A stretch of 64,000 bases of DNA from Mesorhabditis belari (lineage: Eukaryota; Nematoda; Chromadorea; Rhabditida; Rhabditidae), in the NCBI GenBank assembly GCA_958450365.1, contig CAUEEP010000910.1, forward strand, positions 1,211,001-1,275,000. The letters run 5' to 3'. The notes under the pieces are model-generated. The model saw only the letters and a program-made list of their open reading frames with translations. It did not search any database and had not been told where the DNA came from. Numbering within the stretch: position 1 is the stretch's first letter; the number at the start of each line of letters is the position of its first letter. Below, one piece after another: positions 1 to 9,909 of the stretch. The position numbers and the translations under genes are program-made.

Positions 1-59
1 TTTAAAAGCACTTTAAATATCCAACCGCCAAACTCCGACAACTTCTAGACCGTTTTCAG

Positions 60-324
60 GTTCAAACTGTCGCCTGCTCCAACAACAACGACAACAACAA
101 CGACAACAACCACCACACAATCAACAGTATCTACAAGTTCAACAACAACAATTGCAACAACACCAACTATGACAACAGAAGAGACGACTGTGAAAACCCC
201 AACAACCATGATAATGACATCAACAACAACCACTATTAGACAAACCACGACCACCAAATCAAGTAAAAGACGGGCGTTGTTAACTAGCTTGCTTTTGTTT
301 ATTCTTGGACACTCTTTTTTGTAA
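60..324 (+). CDS. C-terminal exon of a Thr-rich mucin-like, probably GPI-anchored protein (5' end outside window)
   Basis: The exon follows a TTTTCAG acceptor at 53-59 and stays open to TAA at 322-324. It encodes about 88 residues. The first 60 or so are dominated by Thr with Ser, Pro and Gln, the usual make-up of an O-glycosylated mucin stalk. The end is a short basic stretch (SSKRR) and then a hydrophobic tail (ALLTSLLLFILG...) up to the stop. That layout matches a GPI-attachment signal, so the protein is likely secreted and held on the outer cell surface. The upstream part, which would carry the signal peptide and any folded domain, lies left of the window, so the family cannot be named. 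The antisense Val-rich frame over the same bases is a shadow. Confidence 0.7.
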
Positions 325-477
325 TTTATTTTGGTGCTTGAAGTAATTACTTTTACTGAACTAATCTGTCATATTCCACATGACCTTGTTGTACTTATTG
401 TTACCTTTCAGTTGTTTACAATGTTGTGTATGTAAAAGCTTTTTCACCACAACATCTCAAAGAAATAGCATCGATTA

Positions 478-669
478 TCAAAGTTCAAGTACAAACAAAA
501 TCATCGATTTGTTGCCGAATTTAGCTCGTTGAACGAGGCCAACACTGGAGTTCTCGTAGTCGTAAACAGAGTAGAAATCGCGGAAGAAGGCATCGCCGAG
601 AATCCATTTCGGATTATTTCGGACAAATTTACATCCAAAACAAGTTCCAAAGAAGAGAACGGGAGACGA
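478..669 (-). CDS. C-terminal exon of a pepsin-like aspartic protease, partial
   Basis: Read on the minus strand, the exon starts after a CCGTAG acceptor (complement of 670-675) and runs in phase 0 to TGA at 478-480, 63 codons. It contains WILGDAFFRDFYSVYDYEN followed by SSVGLVQRA. This is the closing signature of A1 (pepsin family) proteases: WILGD, then the aromatic strand and the VG-A end of the C-terminal lobe. Neither catalytic Asp motif (DTGS/DTGT) is in this exon, and I could not find the upstream exons between 700 and 2200, so this may be a real 3' exon with distant partners or a remnant. It converges tail to tail with the mucin exon, about 150 bp apart. Secreted or lysosomal digestion would be the expected role of an intact gene. 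Confidence 0.6.
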   Translation of the reverse strand, partial: SSPVLFFGTCFGCKFVRNNPKWILGDAFFRDFYSVYDYENSSVGLVQRAKFGNKSMILFVLEL

Positions 670-963
670 CTACGGAAAAGTACGAATTCCACTTAATTCT
701 TTTCTTGCCTGGATATCTTTTCCTCCTCAAATATGGGAATTGAAGGGTACCCTCCCCATACAAAATTGGTCGCCCAAAAAGTGACTACTTTTGAAAAAGA
801 GTTTGGATGAAAAGTGCTTAGAATGGTGTATATTATTCTAAAATGGTAAACATAAAATGTTTCGTGAAACGATCTTTTGATTTTTAATGATCAATTTTAA
901 TTTTAATGATTCATTTAAGAATCGATTGTTTATCTTCATCTGGCACACATCTAGCATTCTTCA

Positions 964-977
964 GCACACACACACAC

Positions 978-1024
<47 letters not shown>
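964..1024. repeat. (CA)n microsatellite
   Basis: An almost pure CA dinucleotide run with one CG interruption. It creates spurious His/Thr and Val/Cys frames on both strands. Confidence 0.97.
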
Positions 1025-1025
<1 letters not shown>

Positions 1026-1416
1026 TTTGTCCGTCTCCAAACCGAGAGCAGTGTTTGCCGGGTGGACAACGAGTGTTCCCAACGCAATTGCAAACACCAC
1101 TCTAAATTGGTGACGATTATTAGACTAGATTCAAATACATTATCAATTTACATATCATATAAACAGATAAATTTTGATTTTTAATGATCAATTTTAATAT
1201 TAATGATTCATTTGAGAATCGATTGTTTCTCGTTGAAGAGAATGGTCGATGGTTTGTAGAATTTGAAACTCGAATGTTTTTTGACGATAGAATGTGAATG
1301 AAAAGTGTAAGCAAGAGTTTGCAAATAGAAAACGACCGTTGGTTGAATATCTTGTGACTTTTAAGTGACTTCTTGTGACTTCTTTGGACTTTTTGTGTTC
1401 AGTTATTTATACAGTC

Positions 1417-1636
1417 ATGGACAAAAGTCTTGGCGGCTCCTGGGTGGCAATTTTCAAACGCAAATTTAGGAACCTTTTCGAGAGGCTATAAAAAAGTTAT
1501 CACAAGTATTTTTGAGCATTTTTACTCTACTTTTAGTTATGACCAAGCATTGAACTCGAAAGTTTATTTTAAACAACAAAAATGAGCGTAAACGACAAAA
1601 AGGTCACAAAAACAATGGACAAAAGTCTTGGCGGCT
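1417..1636. repeat. Direct 22-bp repeats resembling a Tc1-like terminal sequence
   Basis: ATGGACAAAAGTCTTGGCGG followed by CT is present at 1417-1438 and again at 1615-1636 in the same orientation. The CAGTCATGGACAAAAGT context resembles the ends of Tc1-like elements, but no transposase is visible between or near the copies. Confidence 0.5.
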
Positions 1637-2210
1637 TACTACAATACTCGTTCAGTTATTTATATTGTATCAAAAGTTTTCCCAGTAAGTTGGCTGATTT
1701 GAGGCGATTGGACGAACGATTGGACGAACTTTCGAAAGAATCCATAGATTTCTAGATCGAAAATGACCAAATATTTAATTTCAGGCAGATTCTGCGACTT
1801 TTGACACGTCCAAGAGTCAACACGTCCACGTCCAGAATCCAAGAGTCAACAGGAAATCGATTCCATCGTGAAAGCAGCCTTTGTTAGAGAGAACATTGAG
1901 TACATCTTTCACAAACAGATGCACGAACTCTCGTGGAGATCGACCAAATGTTAGCGGGCAGAGGATCACTCAAAATTGGACCGCAAAAGAAAAGCAATGG
2001 ATTTGTTAGAAAAAATTAATTTGTTAGCAAAAAATGATTTACAAAAGTTATTTTCGAAAGTACACATCAATTTGTGAACACAGTAAATCTCGTGCTTTGT
2101 AATTAGGAAAATTCTACTCACAAAACAGCCGCAATTTTCCATGGAAACCAACAAAACTCCCAAATAGCATTGACTTTCAGTGCTTGTTTTGCCTTCAAAC
2201 AGTTACAAAA

Positions 2211-5200
2211 ATGATTTCAATTGCGATGCATTCACTTTTTCTTTTCTTTTTTATCACTCAATACTCAGCACGTCAATTTCGAGGAGAAATCGCGACCAGA
2301 AATGAGGTGAAATGTTTAAATAAGTTGAGCAATAGCAATAGTAATTTTTGAAAACATAAAGTAATAAAATCAGTGCAATGAGGATTAAAAATTCATGTTA
2401 TATTTGATTAGATTAGAAGTTTGATTTGATTTGATTAGAAGTTTGATTTGATTTGATTAGAAGTGTATCTGTAAATCATTTTATCGTTTTATCAATCATT
2501 TTATCATAATTGAATCCTCTAAAATCCTTTTTAGGATACCAAAAAAAAGAAAATTGCTTCAGAAACGGTGTGTTTACATTTGAGCTTGATGTACGCTTTG
2601 TCATGTACTCAATAAGTTTAAATAAGTTGACACAATTTTACAAAAATCTAGAGCATCTAGCTCATCTAGAGCAAGGGAAAACTCGCCGTTTAGTCGTGGA
2701 TACCAATCGATCACTTCTGCTTTTTTATCGATTCCGGCTCTCTCGACTATGTCTTCAAGTATCCGATAGTAGTTCTCATTCCAATATTGCCCCAAAAAGC
2801 ATTTTCTCTAGGTTACCAATCTAAGCCTTCTTTTCTACTATGACACACAATGGGAAAATGTCAACAACAACGTGACATTGACGGTTTGTATTAGTGCTCC
2901 TATAGTCGAATTACGGTCAGAATTCTTAGAGCTTTCCCCACAGAAAAGAGGGTGTTGAAAGCTTGATTCTTTTGGTTTTATGTTTTTAGTTCTATATTTT
3001 TAGTTACAACAACGCCTCGCTCCTCTCGATCCACTCTCCAATCAAGTTGTATGTTCGTGCTGAATTCATCGACTAAAGTCGTTTAGCAACCACTCTTCGG
3101 CGACACACCAATGCAGAAATGTCACGAAGAGAAAATAAATGGAATTCGGATGATGATTTGTGAAGGAACTCGACGATTTATGTTCGTCTTTTGCCTGTTT
3201 GCCAAGCTTTTTATTTCGTTCTTAGTGCTGACAGTCAACTTTCAGATCTGTCCATTCTCGTTGCTGGTATCTAGTGATCATGCAAGAGAATCTCGTTGTC
3301 TCAAATTCCAGTCTTGAAACAGGTTTGAGACAAAAACTGCTTAAGTTGAAGTAATGCTTAGAGTTCGATTTGGTGTGGGGAAACGGCAAGGAAGCAGGCG
3401 CCTTGTTGTGGCATTTTTCGGCAGACGAATACTGTAAGGACTGGATTTCGCTGGATTTCGCTGGATATTTCACTCGATTTTCCTTAAACTTAGCTCAATT
3501 TTGCCGTATTTTTCCTACAAACTCTACACTCTAAACCTGCTTAACGAGTCCGTGCAAAATTTCCAGACAGTCTGCGTCGCTCTTCGACTTTTTACTACCC
3601 AAAGCTCCTTCGAGCATGAAACCCAATTCTCCCGCAAGCCCTGATTCTAGGCTTTATTTTGATACTAAACATGGCTAAGTTCTGTTTTACCATTCTTTAG
3701 ATTTCGACCAATCTTTCGGGCTCGATAAGCTTAACGAGTCCAGAAAAGTCTTTATCTAAAATGATCGAAATCTAAAGAATGACAAAACAGAACCTAGCCA
3801 TGTTTAGTATCAAAATAAAGCCTAGAATCAGGGCTTGCGGGGGAATTGGGTTTCATGCTCAAAGAAGCTTTGGGTAGGAAAAAATCGAAGAGCGAGGCCG
3901 ACCGTCTGAAAATTTTGCACAGACTCGTTAAGCAGGACATTTTCATTCAACAGGTAAAGAAAAAACTTAGATCTCTTACCAATTAATGTCGTCTTCTACA
4001 CGTTCAATTTCATCATTTTTGGTGTATCTTTGGCTGTGGCAAGTGAGATTTTTGGGCTTTTGTTTTAATTAGTAAATTATTGAGAACTTTATTGAGAAAT
4101 TAACTTGAAATATTAACTTTAAAGTGTTAAAAAACCTAAAGTCAACCTTAATTACAATCAAAAAATTAATTTTGAGCAATTTCAGTGAGACTCAAATCCC
4201 GCAACACCTTTCCATCAAGTTATTACCTCTATCAGCTCTCGATTCTCATCGAATGCGTCGCTTTACTCTCGTTCTCAATTTACTATTGTAAGTTGAAAAG
4301 AATTTCAATTGATCAAAGTGATATTTTCGATACTTATTCTCTCGATGGAATCGGCGTTGTTTTGTGGAAAACGATTGGTTATGTTGCAAGGTAAGATTTT
4401 GACTCAAATGTGCTTACTTTTGTTTATAGAAGTCTTCGGAAAGGCCTCTTTCATCTATACTTACTTGTCATTGCCAAAGTTCACATTGATACAAGGTTAG
4501 TAAAAGATCTCAAAAAGCAAAAGCAAAAAGCAAAAAGGTTCCTAGCAAAAAAACATTTTTGTAACGTATGAAAAGTGTTTTTTTCTTCACCCAACGTTCT
4601 CATCCCGCTGAATTCAAACAAAATTTACAAAAAATCGCAGAACCTTTTTTAGTTATAGCTGTCTAAGGCTTTTAGCTGTCTAAAGCTGTCTAAAGCTGTC
4701 TAAGACTGGCTAAGACTGGTTAAGGCTGTCTTAGACTGTCTAAGGTTGTCTAAAGCTGTCTAAAGCTGTCTAAGACTGTCTAAGGATCTCTAAAGCTGTT
4801 TAAGGCTTTCTAAAGATGTCTAAGACTCTCTAAGGCTGTCTAGGGCTGTCTAAGGCTGCCTAAAGCTGTCTAAGGTCTAAAAAATCAAAGTTGTAAGATT
4901 TGAAATCTATTCAGATAGAAAGAATACTTTTTAAAATAAAGGAAAAAAAGATTTAAACATGTTGATTGTTGGAGAAAAATGAATTTTACTAGTTTCTGGT
5001 CTCCCAAAAGTATAGATACTTGTCAGAAAAATGGAAATAACAACATTTTATTGGCTAAAAACTGCAACAAATCATCATTAGCTAGTTTGCTCACAAGTAG
5101 CTTGAATCACATCACAAAGACGATCAGAGATTTTATCATAAAGCGTATCAATTAACTTTTGATCGAGATTGCTCCATGCCTTACAGTTGCCTACAGTTGC

Positions 5201-6041
5201 CTACAGTTGCCTACAGTTGCCTACAGTTGCCTACAGTTGCCTACAGTTGCCTACAGTTGCCTTACAGTCCTTTTCAGTTGATCAATATACCAAAAAAACG
5301 TTTTCCTTCTAGTTGGTTGATTCTAGTTTGTTGATTCTAGTTCGAAATCGCTTCCCTCTCGCATTCTCCTCAACACTCTTCAATCATGTCAAACATTTCT
5401 CTTCACTATTCTTGCCATCATTTATGCGCTCTTTTCAATGAACTTGATGTCAAATGTGTGTTTATTTCAATTACTCATCAAGACCCATTTCAGACTTTCG
5501 ACCCAACCCGAATCCAACACGAACTGATCACTTCTTGTGGTCTTTCATTTATCATTGTCCATGTATGTGAATCTAATTTTATAAGTGATTGTGATAAAGT
5601 GATTTTAGATGATTTTTTGGACTATTTGGCTCTTTCTTTCAATGATATCTCAAAAAAGACAATTTCTTCTTACCAGCGTCATGAGTTTTTGGTAGGTTTT
5701 AACTTTGAAAGCGATAGGTCTTCGGTAATAATAGTCTTCAGTAGTCTTCAGTAATAATGCATTCTACCCTTTCCTGTTATTAAAAAAATTAAAACGAATC
5801 TGCTGGTTTGGTTTTAGGTTTTTCCTTGGTCTCTTCACATGGTTGATGGCGAATTTTGTTCTAAGTGACACTGTGAGAAAAGAAGTAATCGATTTGATAG
5901 AATGCTCGACAACCGTTTATTCTTTTCTCTTCTTTCTCGTCAGTTACCATTTCTTTTTCCCCATTTAATCTCTTTTCAGATCTTCAACAGCTTTCAGCCT
6001 CCAACAACAAATCAACCAGTAAGAATCTGTGTTTTTTATAG
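2211..6041 (+). CDS. GPR180/TMEM145-family (intimal thickness related receptor, GpcrRhopsn4) seven-helix membrane protein, 15 exons, about 447 aa
   Basis: Modelled exons: 2211-2306, 2694-2768, 2812-2883, 3004-3048, 3087-3196, 3246-3322, 3362-3433, 3971-4042, 4186-4390, 4430-4495, 5341-5455, 5494-5562, 5609-5691, 5818-5942, 5980-6041. Phases agree at every junction and the sum is 1344 nt. The protein begins with a signal peptide (MISIAMHSLFLFFFITQYSA), then FRGEIATRNE, FCFF-DSGSLDYVFKYP and LLFYYDTQW, which follow the luminal domain of TMEM145/GPR180. WHFSADEY precedes helix 1. Helices 2-3 carry LDGIGVVLWKTIG and LYLLVIAKV, and FDPTR comes before the last helices, all at family positions. Length is close to GPR180 (about 440 aa). 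Family members are poorly characterised; GPR180 has been linked to TGF-beta signalling. The first intron (387 nt) is the only sizeable one without a clear inserted repeat. The last exon donor-like GTAAG at 6019 was read through to TAG because using it leaves a 24-nt intron. Confidence 0.85.
3536..3936. mobile_element. Foldback (MITE-like) element inside intron 7 of the GPR180/TMEM145-like gene
   Basis: Arms 3536-3707 and 3765-3936 are inverted copies: CCTGCTTAACGAGTC at the left end mirrors GACTCGTTAAGCAGG at the right. The spacer is about 57 nt. The whole unit could fold into one long hairpin in the pre-mRNA. It codes for nothing and has no clear target duplication. It lies fully between splice sites 3434 and 3970, so the gene model is unaffected. 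Confidence 0.88.
4660..4880. repeat. Degenerate TAAGGCTGTC decamer tandem array
   Basis: About twenty imperfect 10-bp units (CTAAGGCTGT / CTAAAGCTGT) in the 845-nt intron 10 of the GPR180/TMEM145-like gene. No coding content. Confidence 0.9.
5178..5266. repeat. TTGCCTACAG decamer tandem array
   Basis: About nine near-perfect copies of a 10-bp unit in the same intron, just before exon 11. Being so uniform, it looks younger than the neighbouring decamer array. Confidence 0.95.
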
Positions 6042-6338
6042 GTGTACTTGTAATTGTATTGTACTTGTAAAGGCCAAAACATTACTTTAGATTTCTTTCA
6101 ATCAAACGGAAAGAGAGTCGAGTATCTACATAAAAGATATTTCACCGGAAATCTTGACTGAACGAAAGAAGGAAATGAATGAGAATGATTGAAAGAAGAT
6201 TTTGTGGAAGATTTTGTAGAAGAGTTCGAGAAACAAACAACAATTACTTCTTTATAAAGATTAAAAGAGAATATTTCCGGTTTTTTATAAGTACCATAAA
6301 CAATTACTTTCATCTTTCTTAACACTACACACAGTTTT

Positions 6339-6500
6339 GATCTGTGATTCGATCTGTGATCCGATCTGTGATTCGATCTATGATTCGATCTGTGATTCGA
6401 TCTGTGGTTCGATCTGTGATTCGATCTGTGATTCGATCTGTGATTCGATCTGTGATTCGATCTGTGATTCGATCTGTGATTCGATCTGTGATTCGATCTG
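6339..6500. repeat. GATCTGTGATTC 12-mer minisatellite
   Basis: About thirteen copies of a 12-bp unit. Because 12 is a multiple of 3, long open frames (repeated SVIR / ITDR) appear on both strands; they are not genes. Confidence 0.95.
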
Positions 6501-6598
6501 ATCGATCTGGTCGATTCAATCGATCTAGTCTGTGATTCGGTGACTGTTGTAAAGTTATCAAAAGCAATTGGGCACTTTACTTTTTGAAGTTATTGTCG

Positions 6599-6983
6599 AT
6601 GAACTTATTGATTGCTTTTTATTGTATACCACTAGTTTTTGCCAAAATAAAGTAAGTCAAAAAGATAAATACTGTTCAAAAAACATAAGCAAAAAGCCAT
6701 CATAAACAAATTCTCAAATCAATCACCATCAAATCGTTGTCAACGGACATCCACCAGCTGAGGGTTCATTTCCGTTTCCTATCCGAGTTGCCACGATTCT
6801 AAAAGATCGGTACAAGAATTTCAAATATCAAAAATTTGTTCTTAGGCATTTCCATCATCAATGTCGTGGCTTGATTATTGCACCAAACTGAATTCTAATC
6901 AGTTGAGCATTGTTTATTCGGAAGACCAATCCACACAGGGATCACGAGTACAAAGTAGTGCTTTATCTTGTATTCGGCCATAA
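6599..6983 (+). pseudogene. Decayed trypsin-like serine protease 5' part
   Basis: An ATG at 6599 opens a signal-peptide-like exon (MNLLIAFYCIPLVFAKIK) that ends at a GTAAGT donor (6652). Next, 6733-6809 reads IVVNGHPPAEGSFPFPIRVA, the mature N-terminus of an S1 protease, and after a GTACAA donor and CTTAG acceptor comes HHQCRGLIIAPN. A TGA follows where the family has Trp (APNW). The catalytic TAAHC segment is collapsed: bases that could read ...CTKLNSNQ then LSIVYSEDQSTQG lie in a shifted frame, and a further stop is at 6981. The reading frame also does not carry over from the signal exon. Deletion, frameshift and stops together support a pseudogene. Confidence 0.7.
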
Positions 6984-7060
6984 CAAATGGTTAATAGATT
7001 TATCTTCTATAGTTTTTATCTTTATTTTTATTGACTAAAACCATTGCTTCCTTTTTAAAG

Positions 7061-7282
7061 TCCAAATGGAAGCGAACAAGTGCCAAAAGAAGATCTGTGC
7101 ATGTTGGCCATAAGTCAAAGTATAAACTTGTAGCATAGTTTTTAAATATAATACTTATTTACTAGTTAGTAAAACTATTACAAAATAAAATAGATAAAAA
7201 TTAAGCCGGATTCTATGTCGACGCTGCTCGAAGATGTGCTGCTGGATACCAGCGAAAATCCGAAATCTCTACGAAAATTCAG
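7061..7282 (+). pseudogene. Broken 5' fragment of a C-type lectin gene
   Basis: Bases 7061-7119 read PNGSEQVPKEDLCMLAISQ, matching PNGSQPMPNEDVCMYAINQ in exon 1 of the intact lectin gene at 9910. After a short gap, 7206-7282 matches its exon 2 (FYVDAARRCAA, then IPAKIRNLYENS) but needs a one-base shift between the two parts. No signal peptide precedes it, and the similarity stops just before the inverted repeat that begins near 7309. It looks like a paralog that was cut when the peptide-gene cassette arrived. Confidence 0.65.
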
Positions 7283-7692
7283 TACAGGACTCCTGTTTTC
7301 CGACAAACTTCGAGGCTGAATTTCTTGATGTTCTTGATGGCTAGCACCCATCTAAATTGCACATTAACAAGTCAGAATTAGATGGAGATTCGCAAGGTAC
7401 CCATCGCAAGTCGATCCGAGCCCTAGAAGTATGATTTTCAGGTCAATCCCCAAATAGTAAGTGAATGTATGGAGTAAATGTATGGAGTTACGTACTTTTT
7501 GGAATTTGGAAAAAAAACCGATTTGGAAAAGTTCGTGATTTCAGCACATTTTCATTGCTGCAGCTCTTATCTAGATAAAGGCGATTTGTTTTTTCTTTTT
7601 CCTGAGGCAACACTTTTCCAAATCGCTTTGCATAAAAAGGGCCAAATTAGTAGTAAATTAGTAGACACAAATCAGTTTGCTATTTCCTGAAA

Positions 7693-8345
7693 ATGTCCAC
7701 CAAATCGATGGCTTTCGCCTTGCTCTTGCTCTTCTCGTTGCTCCAATGCACCGAAGCCGGTCCGCTCGCCTACTATTTGTGTGTTTGTGGTTTGTTTTTC
7801 ATCATCGATATTTCAAAGTTTAATAATAAAAGCTAACAAGGCTCACCAAATGAAATGAGCCATAGAATTTTACGCTGATTCCGAATATCTGATTCGTTTT
7901 TGCAAAATGATTCTGAATCGCGCGCGATTTGACAAACAAGTTTTTGGCCTCTCTTTATAAAACTTAGGGGCGCACTAGATGAAAATGGCTGCATGGTGTG
8001 CTGGATAGTGGGTTAGGATACGGAGTAGCTACTCGTGTTTTCGTATCCGCTCACTTTTCCCTTTTTTTTGTAAGCTAATTTAACTGAACGTTGAACGTTG
8101 AAGTGATAGCTCTTCATACGATATGAATACAATGCCGTTAGTGGCTTCGAAGAAGACTTTTTAAGGTCAAAAACTTGTTGAAACAACGCTTGACTTGAAA
8201 TTCTTTTCGTGCAGATTCTTTTCTCTATTTTTCTTCTTTAGCTTGCACAGCTATTCCAACCGCCGCGACGGCTGGAGCCGCGGCTCCAATATCGGCTGTT
8301 TGTATCGCCGCATGTGCCCCACTCCTCGTCGCCGGTCCAATATAA
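7693..8345 (+). CDS. Small secreted Cx3C/Ala-rich peptide, copy A (66 aa, two exons)
   Basis: Exons 7693-7789 and 8242-8345 join in phase 1. The product has a strong signal peptide (MSTKSMAFALLLLFSLLQC) and then TEAGPLAYYLC, an Ala/Thr-rich middle, and a CIAACAPLL end. Two Cx3C pairs are present, CVCAC and CIAAC; the first has an extra Cys compared with copies B and C. From memory, short AGP(L/V)AY..C...C peptides recur in nematode and other animal proteomes without an agreed function; I assign none. The 452-nt intron holds the same tRNA-like relic as the other copies. A polyadenylation-type AATAAA follows near 8427. The gene is tightly enclosed by inverted repeats. Confidence 0.8.
7994..8057 (+). 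pseudogene. tRNA-like relic in the peptide-gene intron
   Basis: GGATAGTGGGTTAGGATACGG and, about 40 bp later, a TTTCG.ATCC box resemble the A and B boxes of a Pol III promoter. Copies B (complement of about 12775-12840) and C (about 15095-15155) keep a better B box (GGTTTCGAATCC). The anticodon arm does not fold (a GAGTAGCTACTC palindrome fills it), so this is a tRNA-derived relic and not a working tRNA. Confidence 0.4.
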
Positions 8346-9436
8346 TTGATCAATTCGGCCAAAACAACGCTGATCCTCCACAACTAGCTCATCAACAGAC
8401 AATCTTGACTTCAATATTTTTTTTTCAATAAATCTATACGTGTACATATCAAAAAGTCAAATCAATTTTACTTTTCAATCAAAATAACTCTTGATCGAAA
8501 CTTCTCGAAACAAAACCATTTGCAAATAGGTGACGATTTTTGTGAACCATTCTTGTATCTTTGTTACTTGCGAGAACACCACAGCCTTGCGCTTGCCCAC
8601 TTTACCCAGTTTTGCAAAGTTTCTTCTGTACCTAAACCGAAACTATCACTAAAAGAATGTGCATCTATAAACATCTATATGAACTCGAACTAGATAAGAG
8701 CTTTTAGTGAATGTATGGAGTAAATGTATGAAGTTACTTACTACTTGGGAATTGGCCTGAAAATCATACTTCTAGAGCTCGGTTTGACTTGCAATGGGTA
8801 CCATTCGAATCTCCATCTAATTCTGACTTGCTAATGTGCAATTTAGATGCGGTGCTAGCCATCAAGAACATCAAGAAATTCGAGCTCGAAGTTGACCACT
8901 CGGGGAAATCACAGTGATGCGCTCAAAATGATTTGGACGGTGGTATTTTTTTTCTCTTATGAGTGATCGACTTGCACTCAAAAAAAGTCCTACTCTGATC
9001 AGTTTCTAATCTTATGAGCCTAAAAGCTCTTATCTAGTTCAAGTTCTGACTATAAAATCTTTGATTCTCCTGAGTTCGGCGCAAGGTCAAATTTTCCAAC
9101 TTTTTCTGTTGCAAATCTTTTGAGCAAAGCAAGGCAAATGATTTTTGAGCAAATCAGCAAATAAATCATTGTCAAATTTGGTTTCTCTATGTATTTTTTA
9201 GTCCAAAAAAGTGTTTTTCGAAAAGATTTTGGCTCGGCGCTTCACAAAAAAAGTTCAAAAAGGCCATTTTTGGTCATTTTTGACCGTTTTTTGGCCATTT
9301 TTGCCCGTTTTTGAACTTTTTTTGAGGAGCTATGTGCGCGCGCCAAATTATAAAAGAATCCTATCCAATAAGAATATCTGATCACCCAAAAGTAAACCTT
9401 CTTAGCTCACTTCTACAAATTTCATTTTTATTCCAG
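8346..9436. other. Non-coding stretch after peptide copy A
   Basis: It holds the 3' flank shared by all three peptide copies (8430-8690, beginning AATAAATCTATACGTG), the right inverted repeat (to 8891) and AT-rich sequence. A short mirrored Phe/Lys-coding run sits at 9240-9325. I see no exon. Confidence 0.5.
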
Positions 9437-9548
9437 AAGCTGTGACATCAGTCCGGCCGCTTGCGAGCCACCCGATATTAATGCCCAGATTTGTGCCAAC
9501 AGCGTCCACTTACTGGCTGCACAACCGACGTTACTACTATTATTATGA
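9437..9548 (+). CDS. Possible terminal exon of a small Cys-rich secreted protein
   Basis: After a TTCCAG acceptor the frame reads SCDISPAACEPPDINAQIC and on to a TGA at 9546, ending in a Leu-rich tail. The evenly spaced Cys residues look like secreted-peptide coding sequence, but no matching first exon was found upstream, so the gene is incomplete or broken. It is not an obvious copy of the AGPLAY peptides. Confidence 0.35.
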
Positions 9549-9909
9549 TTGATTGATCCAATTAATGACTAATCAACAACTGCAAAATGTTCTTTTCTTG
9601 ATAAAACATCGTAAAAAATCAAATAAGATTCCTTTCTAAACAATTGATATCAAAATAATTGATGCTATCGACTTGATAAATCCATTACATTAAAAATATA
9701 GCAATTGTAAAAAAAACATGTTTTAAAGATCAAAATTCTAAATTTCGAATTTTGATCTTATATTTTCTGCTCAGATCTTAAAACAAAGACTTTTCCCCAG
9801 CAAAATTCAACACCGACTTTTCCCTCTAAAAGATAACACTTTTCCTTTTTAGCCTCTAGCTTATAGCGTGAAGACTTGAGTGCCGAGATAAGAAACATCA
9901 TTTGCAATT

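Larger units (their letters stand above)
700..2210. other. Intergenic, repeats and weak coding-like traces
   Basis: No gene can be supported here. A stretch of about 57 bp at 874-931 is repeated directly at 1166-1229 and brackets the CA microsatellite. At 1678-1950 (+) two short frames look coding-like (one begins KLADLRRLDERLDELSKES; another contains EIDSIVKAAFVRENIEY) but no clean donor joins them. They may be remnants of the aspartic protease neighbourhood or of another lost gene. Confidence 0.4.
7309..8891. repeat. Inverted repeats (about 150 bp) flanking peptide-gene copy A
   Basis: The segment 7309-7457 (starting CTTCGAG, with TTCTTGATGTTCTTGATGGC) recurs inverted at about 8738-8891, ending CTCGAAG. 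Just inside, a 30-bp stretch containing GAATGTATGGAGTAAATGTA is found at both ends in the same direction. Together these enclose one complete two-exon gene, giving the unit the look of a foldback cassette. Confidence 0.8.

Noticed and set aside
45..257. Val-rich 70-codon minus frame
   Set aside because: Antisense shadow of the Thr codon run (ACA/ACC) in the mucin exon.
887..1184. His/Thr- and Cys/Val-rich frames
   Set aside because: Produced by the CA microsatellite in all frames.
2601..2795. Minus frame reading WNENYYRILEDIVERAG
   Set aside because: Looks protein-like and at first seemed an exon, but it is antisense to exons 2-3 of the GPR180/TMEM145-like gene, whose plus-strand motifs and phases fit the family; it also has no ATG.
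5386..5754. 122-codon plus frame MSNISLHYSCHH
   Set aside because: Out-of-frame reading across two exons and two introns of the GPR180/TMEM145-like gene; the spliced frame gives transmembrane helices matching the family.
6325..6567. ITDR / SVIR repeat frames
   Set aside because: 12-bp minisatellite gives open frames on both strands.
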